Positions 62,774-64,000 of a DNA stretch of 64,000 nucleotides are shown here, piece after piece. Each line of letters opens with the position of its first letter. The stretch's first letter is position 1. The DNA is from Jiangella aurantiaca (GTDB lineage Bacteria; Actinomycetota; Actinomycetes; Jiangellales; Jiangellaceae). The position numbers and the translations under genes were made by a program. The stretch is from NCBI RefSeq assembly GCF_004349105.1, contig NZ_SMLB01000002.1, positions 1-64,000 on the forward strand, written 5' to 3'. The notes under the pieces were generated by a model. It was not told where the DNA came from, did not search any database, and was given only the letters and a program-made list of their open reading frames with translations.

Positions 62774-63802
62774 ATGCCGCGACGGAAGCAGCCGACGTCC
62801 CATGACGTCGCCGCACTCGCCGGTGTGTCGGTGGCCACCGTTTCCTACGTCATGAACGGCCGCACCGACCGCCGGATCCCGGTCGAGACGCGCGACAAGG
62901 TGCTCGACGCGGCCCGGCGGCTCTCGTACGCGCCGAACCGGTCGGCGCGCAGCTTGCGCCGCCGGCGCACCGAGCAGGTGTGCCTCGTCGTGGGGTCCAT
63001 CGGCGTGCCGGCCTACGACCAGCTCGCCCGGGACATCCATGCCCGCGCCGACGAGGCGGGCTACGGCGTCGTCACGATCGTCGTCGACTCGCGAGCGCGC
63101 GCGGAGAAGGCGATCGACCTGTTGCAGCAGCGCATCGCCGACGGCGCCGTCATCGCGCCGGACGTCGGGTACCTGACCGAGTCCGACCTGACCGGGCTGG
63201 CACGCAGCGGCCTGCCGCTGGTCGTGATGAGCAACACCGCGACCCCGGACGGGTTCGACGTCGTGCGGGCGCCGGAGACCGCCGCCTGCGCGGCGGCCTT
63301 CGATCACCTCTTCGGCACCGGCCGGCGGCGGGTGGCGTTCCTCAGCCACCTGCACGAGTTCGAGGCCGCCGACACCCATCCCTCCGAGCGCCTGGCCGCG
63401 TACTTCGACGCACTGGAGCGGCACGGCGTCGTCAGGGACGACGGCATCATCGTCCCCGGTGCCAACGACCGTGTCACCGCGTACCAGCGAGTGGCCGAGC
63501 TGCTCGCCCGGCCGGACCGGCCGGACGCGATCTTCGCCGCGTCAGGCCGCGGTGCCATCAGCGCCATCTGGGCGGCGCGCGACGCCCAGCTCGCCGTTCC
63601 GGACGACGTCGCGGTCGTCGGTGCCGGCAACCTGCCGGAGAGCCTCATCACGCGCCCGACCCTCAGCACCGTCGGGCCGTCCGCCGCCGACGACTTCACC
63701 GAGGTCGCCCGCCTGCTGTTCGAGCGCATCTCTGCCGGGGTGCCGGCCGAGGGACGCGTGATCAGCGACCCGTGGTCCTTCCATCCCCGCGGTTCCACCT
63801 GA
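62774..63802 (+). CDS. LacI-family repressor, leaderless start
   Basis: 342 aa. HTH: SHDVAALAGVSVATVSYVM, then LRRRRTEQV and the effector domain. Starts directly after a palindromic operator. The next gene, a binding lipoprotein, begins 37 bp after its stop, so the two are probably one transcript and this protein regulates the importer that runs off the window. Confidence 0.92.
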   Translation: MPRRKQPTSHDVAALAGVSVATVSYVMNGRTDRRIPVETRDKVLDAARRLSYAPNRSARSLRRRRTEQVCLVVGSIGVPAYDQLARDIHARADEAGYGVVTIVVDSRARAEKAIDLLQQRIADGAVIAPDVGYLTESDLTGLARSGLPLVVMSNTATPDGFDVVRAPETAACAAAFDHLFGTGRRRVAFLSHLHEFEAADTHPSERLAAYFDALERHGVVRDDGIIVPGANDRVTAYQRVAELLARPDRPDAIFAASGRGAISAIWAARDAQLAVPDDVAVVGAGNLPESLITRPTLSTVGPSAADDFTEVARLLFERISAGVPAEGRVISDPWSFHPRGST

Positions 63803-63839
63803 GTTCGACCAGGACCGCAGCCCGAGAGGAGCAACGTCA

Positions 63840-64000
63840 ATGGCGACACCACACCCGACTCGACGTCAACTGCTGCGCTGGACCGGAGCCGGTGCGATGG
63901 CCGGCCTGGCCGCGCCGTGGCTCAGCAGCTGCGCCGGCGCGCCCGAGGACGACGCGTCGACCGGAGCGTCCGGAGGATCCGGTGGAGGGGGCGGCGGCGA
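63840..64000 (+). CDS. Sugar-binding lipoprotein, N-terminal part (partial)
   Basis: ATG at 63840 with GAGAGGAGC about 7 nt upstream; open to the window edge (53 codons). Signal MATPHPTRRQLLRWTGAGAMAG with a twin-arginine pair and a lipobox-like LSSC near residue 33, then an Asp/Ser/Gly-rich linker, as in Tat-exported solute-binding lipoproteins. Family assigned from the signal type and position after lacI only. Confidence 0.65.
   Translation, partial: MATPHPTRRQLLRWTGAGAMAGLAAPWLSSCAGAPEDDASTGASGGSGGGGGG

Noticed and set aside
1-64000. CRISPR arrays, tRNA/rRNA genes, insertion sequences, phage attachment sites
   Set aside because: No regular direct-repeat array, tRNA-like fold, transposase or integrase text was found on either strand, although subtle RNA genes could be missed by eye.

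Overview
The window is very GC-rich (roughly 70% by eye), with strong third-position G/C bias, GTG starts, Tat and lipoprotein signals and TTGACN/TANNNT promoters. This points to a soil- or plant-associated actinomycete. I cannot name the genus with confidence; a Jiangella-like organism is only a guess. The whole 64 kb is a carbohydrate-foraging region: five CUT1-type sugar ABC importers plus part of a sixth, eight LacI-family repressors, one IclR repressor, and intact or broken glycosidases of families GH1, GH2, GH3, GH31, GH33, GH42 and GH53. No ABC ATPase is encoded, so the importers presumably share an MsiK-type ATPase encoded elsewhere.

Layout. (1) 1-3615, minus: lacI, binding protein, two permeases (the second cut by the window edge). 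(2) 3856-10414, minus: lacI, binding protein, two permeases, GH31 alpha-xylosidase, read as a xyloglucan-oligosaccharide operon. (3) 10649-19954: a paralogous lacI divergent from a giant secreted GH3 (1636 aa), followed by a second GH3 that is 5'-truncated and frameshifted. (4) 20133-26418, minus: binding protein, permeases, GH1 beta-glucosidase, two-domain VOC protein, SDR. (5) 26838-33200: GH42 remnant, lacI, NTF2-like protein, secreted GH53 galactanase, MFS exporter, second similar lacI. (6) 33274-41308, minus: binding protein, permeases, IlvD/Edd dehydratase, DapA-like aldolase, secreted esterase. (7) 42024-48226, plus: GH53, Tat-exported GH2 and an IclR regulator. (8) 48259-57387, minus: GH53, permeases, binding protein, lacI, GH42. 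(9) 58023-64000: GH33-like sialidase with a coupled sulfatase, two divergent lacI genes, and the start of another binding protein.

How the parts fit. Blocks 5 to 8 form a large galactan/arabinogalactan supercluster. Three GH53 endo-galactanases cut beta-1,4-galactan outside the cell, importers take up the oligomers, GH2 and GH42 release galactose, and the IlvD/DapA pair could feed a non-phosphorylative sugar-acid route. Operator patterns read from the sequence tie genes into regulons. CTGCR-N5-CGCAG sites (five copies, two pairs spaced exactly 20 bp) link iclR, GH53 and GH2. GNGANCGNTCNC sites link lacI, GH53/NTF2 and two importer promoters. TCGAARCGYTTCGA sites link the paralogous lacI genes and the GH3.

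The most novel item is a C-terminal module of about 143 residues, Cys-containing and rich in 'GPV' repeats, probably a beta-solenoid. It is shared by the GH3 and two GH53 enzymes, whose catalytic domains are otherwise unrelated.
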